Shown: piece after piece, positions 1-9,207 of the stretch
How positions within the stretch are numbered: the stretch's first letter is position 1
Layout of the letters: each line of letters starts with the position of its first letter
NCBI RefSeq assembly: GCF_001612685.1
Contig: NZ_BDAY01000005.1
Coordinates: 124,001-188,000, forward strand
Length of the DNA stretch: 64,000 bases
Reading direction: 5' to 3'
From: Nocardia altamirensis NBRC 108246
Lineage (GTDB): Bacteria; Actinomycetota; Actinomycetes; Mycobacteriales; Mycobacteriaceae
Made by a program: the position numbers and the translations under genes
Notes under the pieces: model-generated
Seen by the model: only the letters and a program-made list of their open reading frames with translations
Database searches by the model: none
What the model was told of the DNA's origin: nothing

Positions 1-1
1 C

Positions 2-583
2 CTGCCGCTGGTTGCGCTCGGGCCGGCGCTGATCGGGCGGGTGCTGCCGGACCCGTGGAAGGCGACCGGGATGCAACTGCTGGACTTCTTCTACTACCCG
101 GGTGTCGGGCTGCTGCTGATCGTCGTGCTGACGACGCTGTACAAGCTGGCGCTGCACACTTCGCTGCCGTGGCACCGGCTGTTCCTCGGTGCGCTCGTGG
201 CCGCGGTGTTCTTCATGGCGGCCAGCGAAGGGCTGCGGCAATACCTGTCGTGGATCACGAAGACCGGCGTGAGTTACGGCGCGCTGGCGACGCCGATCGC
301 GTTCCTGCTGTTCACGTATTTTCTCGGTTTCGCGGTCGTGCTCGGCGCGGAATTCAACGCCGCGGTGCAGGAATTCTGGCCGGCGCGGGCGACCAGGATG
401 GAGCAGGTGAAGGAGTGGCTCAGCAATCAGCTGAGCGGTGACTCGACCGACGAGGACGAGCCGAAGACAGCAGCCGACGAGACGGCGGAGGCGTCCCCGC
501 CGTCGGCGGTCGACACCCGTTCAGGCGCGGCGCCCGCACAGACGCCGCAGCCACCTCAGTCGCCCTTTTTCAGCCCGTCGTAG
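2..583 (+). CDS. YihY/BrkB family membrane protein, C-terminal part
   Basis: Reading frame already open at the window edge, so only the last ~193 residues are visible. It shows hydrophobic membrane segments separated by short loops, including a pattern around FFYYPGVGLLLIVVL and a late YGALATPIAFLLF segment, which is typical of the end of YihY/BrkB inner-membrane proteins. A polar, acidic, Pro/Ala-rich cytoplasmic tail of about 55 residues follows. In M. tuberculosis a BrkB-like gene (Rv2707) stands a few genes upstream of sigB, and the next genes here keep that order. The biochemical role of the family is unsettled. The 5' end lies outside the window. Confidence 0.8.
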   Translation: MPLVALGPALIGRVLPDPWKATGMQLLDFFYYPGVGLLLIVVLTTLYKLALHTSLPWHRLFLGALVAAVFFMAASEGLRQYLSWITKTGVSYGALATPIAFLLFTYFLGFAVVLGAEFNAAVQEFWPARATRMEQVKEWLSNQLSGDSTDEDEPKTAADETAEASPPSAVDTRSGAAPAQTPQPPQSPFFSPS

Positions 584-801
584 ATCTTCTTGCAATCCGG
601 GCACACCGGAGAGCCGGGCTTCGGGGACCGCGTCACCGGAAAGACCTCACCGCACAGCGCGACCACATGAGTGCCCATGACGGCGCTCTCCGCGATCCGG
701 TCCTTCTTGACGTAGTGGAAGAACTTGGGGGTGTCATCGCTCGTCGACTCATCGGTGGTCGAATCCGGGCGAACCATGGTGTCGGTGCTCACCCGTTCCA
801 T
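556..801 (-). CDS. DUF3039 domain protein
   Basis: Small protein of about 81 residues with a short acidic Ser/Thr-rich N-terminus followed by the DUF3039 core: FFHYVKKDRIAESAVMG, a Cys after VVALCGEVF, and a closing CPDCKK pair. The Cys residues suggest a small metal-binding fold. It matches the Rv2708c position between the BrkB-like and DUF3099 genes, on the opposite strand. The stop overlaps the 3' end of the BrkB gene by 28 bp (convergent). The ATG at 801 is chosen over a longer open frame because the extra N-terminal residues are unlike the family; a GTG three codons in is possible. Function unknown. Confidence 0.8.
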   Translation of the reverse strand: MERVSTDTMVRPDSTTDESTSDDTPKFFHYVKKDRIAESAVMGTHVVALCGEVFPVTRSPKPGSPVCPDCKKIYDGLKKGD

Positions 802-1042
802 GATGCCGCATCGGCGTCCCGGAAGCGGTATCGGTGTGATCACCTGCCCGCGGGTCTGTCGCACCGACCACAGCGTGCGCGCCCAGACATCACCCTGGCA
901 CACGGTCCGCGGACGTCTGACCATCCGCCTACGGTGCCTGCGGGTCTATCGCGCAGACCACAGCGTGCGCGCCTCGGCCGCACCGGTGGACGTCTGACCA
1001 CCCTGTGTGCACTGGCGCTCCGACAATGGAAGACTCGACCTT

Positions 1043-1462
1043 ATGCAGCAGCACGGCGACTCCTCCAACGCCGACGACATCGGCCGTGGCGAGGGCCCGG
1101 ACGTGACGATGCCGCCCGCTTCCCCCAAATCGTCCGGCTACTTCCCCGGCTCCGATGACAAGCATCCGGTGTTGATCACCGAGGCCCAGCCGTCGCTCGA
1201 GGACCAGCACCGTTCCCGGGTCCGCCGGTACACGATCATCATGGCGTTCCGCATCCCCTGCCTCGTGCTGGCGGCGATCGCCTACAGCTCCTTCGGCAGT
1301 GCCCTGCTGTCGATCCTCATCATCGCGGTCTCCATCCCGCTGCCGTGGATCGCCGTCCTCATCGCCAACGACCGTCCGCCGCGCCGCAAAGACGAACCGA
1401 GCCGCTGGGACGAGCCGCGCCCCGCCCTCGAATCCCGGCCGCACAAGGCCATCGACAGCTGA
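1043..1462 (+). CDS. DUF3099 domain membrane protein
   Basis: About 139 residues. A polar N-terminus leads into the family signature HPVLITEAQPSLEDQ and then two hydrophobic segments, CLVLAAIAYSSFGSALLSIL and the stretch ending PLPWIAVLIAND, followed by a basic-acidic tail. This is the DUF3099 pattern of small actinobacterial membrane proteins, equivalent to Rv2709 just upstream of sigB. The start at 1043 has GGAAG 10 nt upstream; an in-frame ATG at 1007 would add 12 residues. Function unknown. Confidence 0.8.
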   Translation: MQQHGDSSNADDIGRGEGPDVTMPPASPKSSGYFPGSDDKHPVLITEAQPSLEDQHRSRVRRYTIIMAFRIPCLVLAAIAYSSFGSALLSILIIAVSIPLPWIAVLIANDRPPRRKDEPSRWDEPRPALESRPHKAIDS

Positions 1463-1483
1463 TCGTCGCTCGTCCGTTGTGGC

Positions 1484-2779
1484 TCAATAGGTTTGGGCCA
1501 GCGTCATGCGACGGATGAACGCCGACATCACCGCGGCGATGCCGCAGAGCGCACCCGCCAGGTACCAGGCGAGGTCGTAATTGCCTTGGACATCGCGGAT
1601 TACGCCAGCGCCGGTGGCCGCGACCGCCGAACCGATCTGGTGGGAGGCGAAGACCCAGCCGAACGCGACCGGGCCGTCGTTGCCGAACAGTTCGCGACAG
1701 AGCATGACGGTCGGCGGCACGGTGGCCACCCAGTCCAGGCCGTAGAAGATGATGAACACCCACAGGCTCGGCTGGGTGTGCGGCCCGAGCAGCGACGGCA
1801 GAATCAGCAGCGACAGTCCGCGCAGCGTGTAGTAGCCGATCAACAGGAATCGCGGATCAACGCGGTCGGTCAGCCATCCGGAAGCGATGGTGCCCGCCAC
1901 ATCGAAGATGCCGACGACGGCGAGCAGACTTGCCGCAGCGGTCGGCGGCATGCCGTGATCATGTGCGGCGCTGACGAAATGGGTGCCGACCAGACCGTTG
2001 GTCGAGGCGCCGCACACCGCGAAACCTCCTGCCAGCAGCCAGAATCCGGGGGTACGCGCGATCTTCGCCAGTACCGTCACCGCGCGGGACGCACCGGCAC
2101 CCGCCGACGTGCGCACGCCGACAACACTCCCCTGCTCCGCGCCATAGGCCAGCACACCGACATCGCTCGGAAAATCCCGAATAAACAGCAGCACCAACGG
2201 CACAACGGCCAGCGCCGCTCCGGCGACGATCAGCGACGGCAGCCGCCACCCGTGCGCGTGCGCGAGCATCGACACCAGCGGCAGGAACACCAGCTGACCG
2301 GTCGCGCCTGCCGCGGTGAGTATTCCGGTGACCAACCCGCGCTGCGCCACGAACCACCGTCCGGTGATGGTCGCCACGAAGGGCATCGACATCGAGCCGA
2401 CGCCAACGCCGACCAGCAGACCCCAGGTCGTCATCAGCTGCCACGGCTGCGTCATGAACACGGTGAGTCCACTGCCCGCCGCGACAAGCAGCAGCGCGCA
2501 CGCCACCACCTTGCGGATCCCGAACCGGTCCATCAGCGCCGCGGCGAACGGCGAAATCAGCCCGTACAACAACAGATTCAGCGAAACAGCCGCACCGATC
2601 GTGCCGTGCGACCACCCGAACTCCGCGTGCAGCGGATCCATCAACACACTCGGCACCGAACGGAACGCGGCGGCCCCGAGCAGCGCGACGAAGCCGACCC
2701 CGGCAACGATCCACGCGGGATGCACACGGCCGCCAGGCGTCACGCTCTTCGCCCCTGCCGGCGTCTGCAGTTCTGTCAC
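1484..2779 (-). CDS. MFS transporter (OFA/monocarboxylate-like)
   Basis: About 431 residues with roughly twelve hydrophobic segments in two halves split by a loop near residues 205-225. The first loop carries DRFGIRKV, the MFS cytoplasmic loop 2-3 motif, and the N-terminal half has the Gly-rich segment GLLVGVGVGSMSMPFV. The overall pattern resembles the oxalate/formate-monocarboxylate group. Substrate cannot be told from sequence. The GTG at 2779 (protein starts VTELQTPAG) is preferred to an ATG 17 codons upstream, whose added residues are not hydrophobic and lack a ribosome site. It is not part of the M. tuberculosis order, so it looks like an insertion. Ends 21 bp from the convergent DUF3099 gene. 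Confidence 0.8.
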   Translation of the reverse strand: MTELQTPAGAKSVTPGGRVHPAWIVAGVGFVALLGAAAFRSVPSVLMDPLHAEFGWSHGTIGAAVSLNLLLYGLISPFAAALMDRFGIRKVVACALLLVAAGSGLTVFMTQPWQLMTTWGLLVGVGVGSMSMPFVATITGRWFVAQRGLVTGILTAAGATGQLVFLPLVSMLAHAHGWRLPSLIVAGAALAVVPLVLLFIRDFPSDVGVLAYGAEQGSVVGVRTSAGAGASRAVTVLAKIARTPGFWLLAGGFAVCGASTNGLVGTHFVSAAHDHGMPPTAAASLLAVVGIFDVAGTIASGWLTDRVDPRFLLIGYYTLRGLSLLILPSLLGPHTQPSLWVFIIFYGLDWVATVPPTVMLCRELFGNDGPVAFGWVFASHQIGSAVAATGAGVIRDVQGNYDLAWYLAGALCGIAAVMSAFIRRMTLAQTY

Positions 2780-2929
2780 CCGACGAGCGTGCCGGAAATT
2801 TGCTTCGCCAACGAGTGGCCGGAATGCCACAAAGCGTCAGTATCGTGCCAACCCGCGCGACACGCGAATATTCTCGACAGCGCGCGAGGCATTCCCTAGG
2901 GTGTCCCCGGGAACACGACAGGAGTGAAC

Positions 2930-3670
2930 ATGATTCGGTGGATGTGGGCGTTCCTGGACCGCCCCACACAGCGATTCGACGACTGCGCCAAGTTCTGGTC
3001 GACGGTCACCGGAACCGAACTGTCCGCGCGCCGCGGCGAGAACGACGAATTCCTCACGCTCCTCCCCGATCCCGCGCTCTTCGCCGCCGCAGGCGTGAAG
3101 ATGCAGGCCGTCACCGGCCTCGGCGGCGTGCACCTCGACCTCGACGTCGACGACATCCCCACCGCTGTGCGCACCGCACTCGACCTCGGCGCCGAACTCG
3201 TTGCCAACCACCCCGACTACGCGGTGCTGCGCTCCCCCGGCGGCCAAACCTTCTGCTTCACCCCGAGCGGCCGCGCCACCAGCACCCCGGCGCCCGCGGT
3301 GGCCGCCCCCGACGGCACACTCACCCGCCTCGACCAAGTCTGCCTCGACATCGGCCCCACCGACTACGCCACCGAGACAGATTTCTGGAAGTCGTTGACC
3401 GGTTGGCCCTTCCACCAGGCCAGGCTGCCCGAGTTCGCCCGCCTGAAGTCCACCGAGCCACTCCCCATCCACCTGCTGCTGCAACGGCTCGGCGAGGACC
3501 GCCCCACCAGCGCACACATCGACATCGCCGCCGCCGACATCGACGCCTCCGCTCTCTGGCACGAATCCCTCGGCGCCACCATCGTCGACCGCCACGAACA
3601 CTGGATCGTCATGAGCGACCCCGCCGACGCCCCCTACTGCCTAACCAGCCGCACCCCAACCCCCAACTGA
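2930..3670 (+). CDS. Two-domain VOC (glyoxalase-fold) protein
   Basis: About 246 residues made of two vicinal-oxygen-chelate halves: residues ~1-115, ending near the LRSPGGQTFCFTPSGR edge, and residues ~130-245, starting LDQVCLDIGPTDYATE. This arrangement is typical of actinobacterial VOC proteins annotated as glyoxalase-like or dioxygenase-like. Metal ligands are not obvious enough to assign a reaction. The ATG at 2930 follows AGGAG by 5 nt, better placed than a GTG six bases upstream. Transcribed divergently from the MFS gene across ~150 bp. Confidence 0.75.
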   Translation: MIRWMWAFLDRPTQRFDDCAKFWSTVTGTELSARRGENDEFLTLLPDPALFAAAGVKMQAVTGLGGVHLDLDVDDIPTAVRTALDLGAELVANHPDYAVLRSPGGQTFCFTPSGRATSTPAPAVAAPDGTLTRLDQVCLDIGPTDYATETDFWKSLTGWPFHQARLPEFARLKSTEPLPIHLLLQRLGEDRPTSAHIDIAAADIDASALWHESLGATIVDRHEHWIVMSDPADAPYCLTSRTPTPN

Positions 3671-4165
3671 CCATCCAATACCGTTCAACACCAACGACAC
3701 CGGAGCGGAAGCGCAGCAGTCCGCGTCCCAGAGTCGGCGGCGGGTGCATCCACAGAGACTCAGCACTGTTCACAGAGGTTGCAGCGCCTGTGAACAGTAG
3801 ACACGGTATGTGGACGTCGAGAATGGGCGTGGGCACAGCAGCTTTGGACTGAGCGCACCGGATGGGATCGGCTCAGCGTCGGTGCAATGGCGGCGATGCC
3901 GAGAAGGAGCCGATGCCTAGGTTGTATCGGCGAGGACGACAACACAGCCCGACTGCGATCCGACCCCAGGGGCGCCAGCGGGCCTTCGACACAAGCACTG
4001 ACCGCGCGACGGTGACACCGCCGATGCCGGGGATGTATCGGCGACAACGAGAACGCGGCCAGGCGATCCAGCCTGGAGGCGCAAGCTGAGGCTTCGACAC
4101 AGGTCCTGACCGCGTGACGCCGACACCCGGCGGGTGCTGATTGGTTGCGGTGGCAGAGTACCGAT
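3671..4165. repeat. Intergenic degenerate tandem repeat
   Basis: About 495 bp with no convincing gene. Two diverged units of about 111 bp can be aligned: GATGCCTAGGTTGTATCGGCG at 3911 resembles GATGCCGGGGATGTATCGGCG at 4022, and CTTCGACACAAGCACTGACC near 3983 resembles CTTCGACACAGGTCCTGACC near 4092. Short open frames across the repeats (for example 3862-4089) have repetitive, Arg-rich translations and are not called genes. Confidence 0.55.
3765..3798. other. Perfect 11-bp inverted repeat
   Basis: Arms ACTGTTCACAG (3765-3775) and CTGTGAACAGT (3788-3798) are exact complements around a 12-nt spacer. It lies ~95 bp downstream of the VOC gene. There is no T-run, so a terminator is not obvious; a protein-binding palindrome is equally possible. 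Confidence 0.5.
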
Positions 4166-5683
4166 GTGCCTACGACATCGACGACGACCGGATCGCTGCT
4201 CACCGCGCTGTGCCCGGAACTGCGGGCTGCGCTGACACGGGTCGGCTATGACGCCGACAACCTGCTCGAGGTTCTCGGCGCGGATGTGCACGCGGCGCTC
4301 GGCCGCTCGGAGCCGGTGCCGGTGCGGCGGATGGCCAGGACCGCGGGCGAGCTCGGCACCCTGATCCGGTTGCTGTTGCTCGGGGACGCGCTGCCCGAAG
4401 GGGACGTCGCGGCCGCCCTCGCGCCGGTGCGCATCGACCGTGCGATCGCCGCTGGACTGTTGGAACGCGACGGCGACTTGGTCCGCGCCGCCCTCGATCT
4501 GCGCCCGCTGGACGCCGGGGCAGGCACCCGCTGGATCCTGTCCGATCTCGACGATTCGATGCGCAGGCGCACCTTGACCGAAGAGCACGTGCTCGGCGTC
4601 GGCCATGCCTCCCTGTCCCTCTTGCGCGCCACCCCGACCCGCCCGGTCGGGTCCGTACTCGATCTCGGCACGGGCTGCGGCGTCCAGGCCGTCCACGCCG
4701 CTTCCTATGCGAACCAGGTGACCGCGACCGACGTGAATCCGAGGGCGCTGTGGCTCGCCGAAGCCACCGCCGCGCTCAACGGGCTCGATATCGAACTCGT
4801 CGAGGGCTCCTGGTTCGAGCCGGTGGCCGGACGTCGCTTCGATCAGGTGGTCGCCAATCCGCCGTTCGTCGTCGGCCCGGCCAGGATCGAGCACACCTAC
4901 CGTGATTCCGGGCTCGCCCTCGACGGCGCGAGCGAATTGGTGATCGGGCAGGCGGCGGACCTCCTCGCGCCGGGCGGCACGGCCGCGATGCTGGCGGCCT
5001 GGGTGCACGTCGACGGCGAGGACTGGCGGCATCGCGTGTCGTCCTGGCTGCCGACGGACGGGGTGGATGCCTGGGTGGTGCAACGCGACGTCGCCGATCC
5101 CGCGCTCTATGTCGGCACCTGGTTGCGCGACGCCGGCCTCGACCCGCGCGATCCCGCCGCCCAGGCACGCGCCGAACAGTGGCTCGACGCCTTCACCGCG
5201 GCCGACGTCGATGGCATCGGCTTCGGCTTCGTCTACCTGCGCGCCATCGACGGCCCGACCGAACTGCTCGCTGAGGACCTCACGCACGGCTTCGACGATC
5301 CGCTCGGCGACGAGGCGAGCCGCTATTTCGAACGCTCGGCCTGGTTGCGCGCCGTCGCGCGCGACGAAAAGCTGGCTTGGACTTCACGTTTCGTGGTCGA
5401 TCCGGCCACCGCCCTGGAACGCGTCGCGCTGCCCGGCCCTGACGGCTGGACTGAGCGAGTGGCCCGGCTACATCGTGGCGACGGACCGCGCTGGCAGCAC
5501 GAGGTGGACGAGACAACTATCTCTCTGCTTGCGGGAATGCGCGCGGATGGCCTCCCGTTATACGAGCTGATCGAACTGCTGGCGGTTGCCTACGGATCTG
5601 ATGAAGTGACCACGGAGTTCGCGGCCGATGCGTTGGCCGTGGTGGCCGGACTGGTGCAGCACGGGTTGGTGCGGCCGGTGTAG
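4166..5683 (+). CDS. HemK-like SAM-dependent methyltransferase with N-terminal winged-helix-like domain
   Basis: About 505 residues. The N-terminal ~150 residues resemble the winged-helix-like extension (DUF7059 type) of actinobacterial class I methyltransferases. The Rossmann core follows with SAM motif VLDLGTGCG near residue 164, an acidic ATDVNPRAL strand end near 185, and NPPF near 230, the amide-binding signature of N5-glutamine and N6-adenine methyltransferases. The C-terminal ~200 residues are a family-specific extension. Substrate is unknown; it is distinct from PrmC by its size and extra domains. GTG at 4166 is chosen (protein VPTTSTTTG); a TTG seven codons upstream is the alternative. 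Stands alone before sigB. Confidence 0.75.
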   Translation: MPTTSTTTGSLLTALCPELRAALTRVGYDADNLLEVLGADVHAALGRSEPVPVRRMARTAGELGTLIRLLLLGDALPEGDVAAALAPVRIDRAIAAGLLERDGDLVRAALDLRPLDAGAGTRWILSDLDDSMRRRTLTEEHVLGVGHASLSLLRATPTRPVGSVLDLGTGCGVQAVHAASYANQVTATDVNPRALWLAEATAALNGLDIELVEGSWFEPVAGRRFDQVVANPPFVVGPARIEHTYRDSGLALDGASELVIGQAADLLAPGGTAAMLAAWVHVDGEDWRHRVSSWLPTDGVDAWVVQRDVADPALYVGTWLRDAGLDPRDPAAQARAEQWLDAFTAADVDGIGFGFVYLRAIDGPTELLAEDLTHGFDDPLGDEASRYFERSAWLRAVARDEKLAWTSRFVVDPATALERVALPGPDGWTERVARLHRGDGPRWQHEVDETTISLLAGMRADGLPLYELIELLAVAYGSDEVTTEFAADALAVVAGLVQHGLVRPV

Positions 5684-5813
5684 TTGGGCAATCGCGGGTA
5701 GGTCGGTGCAGAGCATCGGACAGGGTCGGTTCCATGGCACGGCGCTTCTCAGGAACTTCTCAGACGAGAGTGATGAAAACCGCACGTCAGAGCGGTTTAT
5801 CTGAGCCGTGGCG

Positions 5814-5840
5814 GGGAACTTTTACCCTGTCGGGTCCGTT
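5814..5840 (+). promoter_or_regulatory. ECF sigma (SigE/SigH-type) promoter of sigB
   Basis: GGGAACT at 5814-5820 and CGTT at 5837-5840 are separated by exactly 16 nt. This fits the mycobacterial SigE/SigH-type consensus, and M. tuberculosis sigB is known to be driven by such factors. A start near 5847 would give a leader of about 29 nt that contains AGGAGG before the ATG. Confidence 0.7.
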
Positions 5841-5875
5841 GTTCGGAGTGAGACACCACCGACAGGAGGCAAGTC

Positions 5876-6844
5876 ATGACAAGCCCCGCCACCACTCGTG
5901 TGCGCACCAGCGATCAGGACCTCGACGCCCAGAGCCCCGCAGCCGACTTGGTACGCGTGTACCTGAACGGAATCGGCCGTACCGCGCTGCTCACGGCTGC
6001 CGACGAGGTCGAGCTGGCCAAGCGTATCGAGGCGGGCCTCTACGCCCAGCACCTGCTGGAGACCGGCAAACGATTGTCGGCCACCCGCAAGCGTGATCTG
6101 GCCCTCATCGTTCGCGAAGGCCAGGCCGCCCGGTCGCACCTGCTGGAAGCCAACCTCCGCCTCGTCGTCTCGCTCGCCAAGCGCTACACCGGCCGCGGCA
6201 TGCCGCTGCTCGACCTCATCCAGGAAGGCAACCTGGGTCTGATCCGCGCTATGGAGAAGTTCGACTACGCCAAGGGCTTCAAGTTCTCCACCTACGCCAC
6301 CTGGTGGATCCGTCAGGCCATCACCCGTGGCATGGCTGATCAGAGCCGCACCATCCGGCTGCCAGTCCACCTGGTCGAACAGGTGAACAAGCTGGCCAGG
6401 ATCAAGCGGGAACTGCATCAGCAACTCGGCCGCGAAGCCACCGACGCGGAACTGGCCAACGAGTCCGGCATCCCGGTCGACAAGATCTCCGATCTGCTCG
6501 ACCACAGCCGCGACCCGGTAAGCCTGGACATGCCGGTCGGCAACGACGAAGAGGCACCGCTCGGCGACTTCATCGAAGACTCCGAAGCCACCTCCGCCGA
6601 GTCCGCCGTCATCGCAGGCCTGCTGCACCACGACGTGCGCAGCGTGCTCGCCACCCTCGACGAGCGCGAACAGCAGGTCATCCGCCTGCGCTTCGGCCTC
6701 GACGACGGCCAGCCACGCACCCTCGACCAGATCGGCAAGCTCTTCGGGCTCTCCCGCGAGCGCGTCCGCCAGATCGAGCGCGAGGTCATGTCCAAGCTGC
6801 GCAAGGGCGAGCGGGCCGACCGTCTCCGCGCCTACGCCAGCTGA
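5876..6844 (+). CDS. sigB: Group 2 sigma factor SigB
   Basis: 322 residues, essentially the size of M. tuberculosis SigB (323). All primary-like regions are visible: region 1.2 ([16 protein letters not shown]), region 2 with [18 protein letters not shown] and [13 protein letters not shown], region 3 ([13 protein letters not shown]), and region 4 with [15 protein letters not shown] and the helix-turn-helix [14 protein letters not shown]. It lacks the long N-terminal region 1.1 of SigA. It directs general-stress and stationary-phase transcription in mycobacteria. AGGAGG precedes the ATG. In mycobacteria ideR follows directly; here 22.9 kb intervene, containing a repeat block, the pat-like gene, a prophage and acuC. 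Codons at the 3' end merge into a minisatellite (see findings). Confidence 0.95.
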   Translation: MTSPATTRVRTSDQDLDAQSPAADLVRVYLNGIGRTALLTAADEVELAKRIEAGLYAQHLLETGKRLSATRKRDLALIVREGQAARSHLLEANLRLVVSLAKRYTGRGMPLLDLIQEGNLGLIRAMEKFDYAKGFKFSTYATWWIRQAITRGMADQSRTIRLPVHLVEQVNKLARIKRELHQQLGREATDAELANESGIPVDKISDLLDHSRDPVSLDMPVGNDEEAPLGDFIEDSEATSAESAVIAGLLHHDVRSVLATLDEREQQVIRLRFGLDDGQPRTLDQIGKLFGLSRERVRQIEREVMSKLRKGERADRLRAYAS

Positions 6845-8351
6845 TCGACTGCGTCGGGTGATCGACGACGCCAGCTGATCGACCAGGCCGGGCGATGGAG
6901 CGCGTCAGGTGGATCGAGCAAGACAGGTGATCGACCATGTCAGGTGGATCAACCGGGCCAGGTGGATCGACCAGGCCAGGTCATTGACCACGCCAGGCAA
7001 ATCAACCGGGCCAGGCGGATCGACCACACCAGCTGACTGAGCACACCAGCCGATCGACCACGCCGGGTGATTGAGCGACTCTGTGCCGGGTAACTCCGGC
7101 ACGCGACGCCGGACCACAACCCCGAAGTCAGTCCGGCGTCTGACCGGGTGCCCCTCGGGGTCACCTGCCACGCGGCTGGTCGACCAAACCAAGTGCTTGA
7201 GCAGGCCAGGTGATTGAGCAACTCTGTGCCGGGCAGCTCCGGCACGCGACGCCAGACCACAACCCGAGGCCAGTCCGGCGTCTGACCCGGTGCCCCTCGG
7301 GGTCACCTGCCACGCGGCTGGTCGACCACGCCAAAGGCTCGAACAGGCCAGCTGATTGAGCAGGTCAGGTCGTCGACCAGGCCAGGTGATTGCGCAACTC
7401 CGTGCCGGGCAGCTCCGGCACACGACGCCAGACCACAACCCGAGGCCAGTCCGGCGTCTGACCCGGTGCCCCTCGGGGGGCCACCTGCCACGCCGGCTGG
7501 TCGACCACGCCAAAGGCTCGAACAGGCCAGCTGATTGAGCAGGTCAGGTGATCGACCGCACCGGGTGATTGAGCAACTCCGTGCCGGGCAGCTCCGGCAC
7601 ACGACGCCAGACCACAACCCGAGGCCAGCCTGGCGTCTGACCAGATGACCCTCGGGGTCACCCGCCGCGCCGGCCGGTCGCCCAAGCCAAGTGCTCGAGC
7701 AGGCCAGGTGATCGACCACACCAGGCGATCGACCAGGCCAGGTCGTCGACCAGGCCGGGCGATTGACCAGGCCAGGTGATTGAGCCACTTCGTGCCGGGT
7801 AGCTCCGGCACACGACGCCAGACCACAACCCCGAGGCCAGTCCGGCGTCTGACCGGGCGCCCCTCGGCTCACCTGCCACGCCGGCTGATCGACCAAGCCA
7901 GGTGCTCGAGCAGGCCAGGTGATCGACCACACCAGGTCGTCGACCAGGCCAGGTGATTGAGCAACTCCGTGCCGGGTAACTCCGGCACACGACGCCAGAC
8001 CACGACCCGAGGCCAGCCTGGCGTCTGACCCGATGGCCCTCGGCTCACCTGCCACGCCGGCCGGTCGCCCAAGCCAAGTGCTCGAGCAGGCCAGGTCATC
8101 GACCACACCAGGGGATTGCGCAACTTCGTGCCGGGTAACTCCGGCACACGACGCCAGACCACAACCCCGAGGCCAGTCCGGCGTCTGACCGGGCGACCTT
8201 CGGCTCACCTGCCACGCCGGCTGATCGACCAAACCAAGTGATTGAGCAACTTCGTGCCGGGTAACTCCGGCACGCGACGCCGGACCACAACCCTGAGGCC
8301 AGTCTGGCGTCTGACCCGGTGACCCTCGGGGTCACCTGCCACGCCGGCCGG
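6845..8351. repeat. Compound minisatellite: 17-21-bp units plus eight hairpin-rich ~105-bp cores
   Basis: From the sigB stop codon onward the DNA consists of short units of the type GATCGACCAGGCCAGGT, varied at a few positions. They are interrupted by eight copies of a ~105-bp core whose left ends are at 7083, 7226, 7402, 7581, 7792, 7969, 8128 and 8254. Each core begins with the hairpin GTGCCGG-6 nt-CCGGCAC, continues with a second imperfect hairpin (GACGCC...GGCGTC), and ends near a GACCCTCGGGGTC-like palindrome. Spacing ranges from 126 to 211 bp because the short-unit linkers differ in number. Many long open frames cross it on both strands, but their translations are simply the repeats, so none is called a gene. 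Confidence 0.9.
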
Positions 8352-8636
8352 TGCCCGCGCGCCCCGCCCCCTCCGGGGCTTGCGCGACCCGGTCGGCGTA
8401 ATCCGTATGCGACCCGCGTTCCCTGCCGGACGTACGAATTCCGCTCGTGCCGCACGCTTCACCATGCAGGACGAGCGTGCTGTGTACGCCGAGAACGTGC
8501 TGTGCACATCGAGAAGTGACAGCACGAGCGTGCCGCGCACATCAAGAAGCGCCAGGGCAGGAAGCGCGAGCGACGGGAAGCGTTGTCAAACTCCAACATT
8601 CAATGCATTGACCGTCAATCTAGAACCCCCTTCCGT

Positions 8637-9048
8637 GGATCCGCACCGGTTCTGCAGTTGGTCGGTTGATCACCGGGCACTGGTGGCGGCATCGCCCGAG
8701 AAGCCCCCGCCACCAGTTCCCACTCGGCACGAAACCACCCTCCTCCATCCCACATACCGGGATCACCGGCGGCCCCTGAGACCGACAACCGCGGCCAGCC
8801 CCGGCGCAACGCCGAAATCCGCACCCCAACTGGGGATCAGCACCGGTTCCCGAGCTGGTCGGTTGATCACTGGGAACTGGTGGCGGCATCGCCCGAGTAG
8901 CCCCCGCCACCAGTTCCCACTCGGCGCGCAACCACCCCCTACGACCCCACATACCGGGATCGCGGGCACCCCCGTGACCGACAACCGCGGCCAGCGCCGC
9001 CCGAACGCCGAAATCCGCACTCTAACTGTGGATCCGCACCCCTTCTGG
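8637..9048. repeat. 197-bp direct tandem duplication with internal hairpin
   Basis: Unit 1 starts at GGATCCGCACCGGTTCTG (8637), unit 2 at GGATCAGCACCGGTTCCC (8834), and a partial third at GGATCCGCACCCCTTCTGG (9030), giving periods of 197 and 196 bp. Each unit contains an inverted repeat; in unit 2 the 16-bp arms 8871-8886 and 8904-8919 are perfect complements around a 17-nt loop, while unit 1 has one mismatch. No coding sequence is supported. The stretch 8352-8636 just upstream holds only short imperfect repeats (around CGTGCTGTGCACATCGAGAAG). Confidence 0.85.
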
Positions 9049-9207
9049 ACGCCCAGAACCAGTGCGTATCCACAGAACGAGTGCGGATCCGATTCATCGA
9101 TCGTGTAACCTCTGAACCTGCACACCTTCTGCCCTCCCACACACGATTTCGTCGGTGATTCGCTGTGCGGGGAACTCGAAAAGTATGCGAGACAGCGTCT
9201 TCGATCC

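Noticed and set aside
7083..8351. CRISPR array
   Set aside because: Repeats are long, imperfect and contain hairpins; the linkers are themselves repeats of each other rather than unique spacers, and no cas gene is present.
6905..8540. Many long ORFs on both strands in the repeat block
   Set aside because: Translations consist of repeated Gly/Arg/Trp/Pro phrases imposed by the DNA repeats, overlap each other in several frames, lack start signals and resemble no protein.
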